DNA of 33,011 nucleotides from Methanomassiliicoccales archaeon UBA147 (GTDB taxonomy: Archaea; Thermoplasmatota; Thermoplasmata; SG8-5). Positions within the stretch are counted from its first letter, which is position 1; each line of letters begins with the position of its first letter. The position numbers and the translations under genes were made by a program. The notes beneath the pieces were generated by a model. The model was not told where the DNA came from. It saw only the letters and a list, made by a program, of their open reading frames with translations, and made no database searches. The stretch is taken from NCBI GenBank assembly GCA_002496385.1, contig DAJR01000025.1, forward strand, positions 63,190 to 96,200. The letters run 5' to 3'. Of this stretch, positions 33,004 through 33,011 are shown piece after piece.

Positions 33004-33011
33004 CAGGCTGA

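Overview
The window looks like a chromosomal segment of a euryarchaeon, most likely in the Thermoplasmata/Thermoplasmatota sphere. This placement is inference. The evidence is a nurA-herA-mre11-rad50 operon, an archaeal GMP synthetase made only of the ATP-pyrophosphatase subunit, TATA-like boxes close to many start codons (several apparently leaderless), an intron-bearing elongator tRNA-Met, and very large PGF/NosD-style surface proteins. Acyl-CoA dehydrogenase and enoyl-CoA hydratase suggest a heterotroph able to oxidise acyl chains. Most genes are GC-rich; one gene (about 16.14-16.96 kb) is strikingly AT-rich.

Layout. 0-3.2 kb: a possible small secreted protein, two translationally coupled Cys-rich mini-proteins, and on the opposite strand a membrane/zinc-ribbon protein coupled to a radical SAM enzyme. 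3.26-9.5 kb: a tight DNA end-resection operon, nurA-herA-mre11-rad50 plus a Nudix hydrolase, with 4-nt overlaps or gaps of 4-9 nt. 9.5-10.3 kb: enoyl-CoA hydratase. 10.4-11.9 kb: an accessory patch with a BRO-N/DinD-like protein, a NosD-type surface-protein remnant and a 174-bp tandem repeat that runs up to the acyl-CoA dehydrogenase start. 11.9-16.1 kb: acyl-CoA dehydrogenase, convergent MntP-type exporter, then a coupled set of isocitrate/isopropylmalate-type dehydrogenase, metallo-beta-lactamase hydrolase and a DUF2148 iron-sulfur protein. 16.15-17.14 kb: an AT-rich foreign gene with a HEPN-like R-x4-H motif, followed by an orphan IS200/IS605-like right end. 17.2-19.4 kb: SbcD-related phosphoesterase divergent from purE-guaAb. 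19.4-20.0 kb: a second copy of the guaA 3' end, palindromes and another IS200/IS605-like right end. 20.0-32.0 kb: a small membrane protein divergent from one 3,875-residue mosaic surface protein. 32.04-32.9 kb: a dense cluster of inverted repeats ending at the 3' end of a tRNA-Met gene.

How it fits together. The repair operon processes double-strand-break ends; purE and guaAb act in purine synthesis; the hydratase and dehydrogenase belong to acyl-CoA turnover. The strongest undescribed signals are non-coding. First, four hairpin units repeat the tRNA-Met 3' end in their outer stem while their 10-bp inner stems differ in sequence but stay perfectly paired. Second, a 170-bp three-hairpin segment is bounded by two copies of the guaA 3' end. 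Third, a 174-bp tandem hairpin repeat carries the likely promoter of the acyl-CoA dehydrogenase. Two of these sit at classic integration targets (a tRNA 3' end and the guaA 3' end). The giant protein is also unusual: four foreign domains appear nested in frame inside other recognisable domains.
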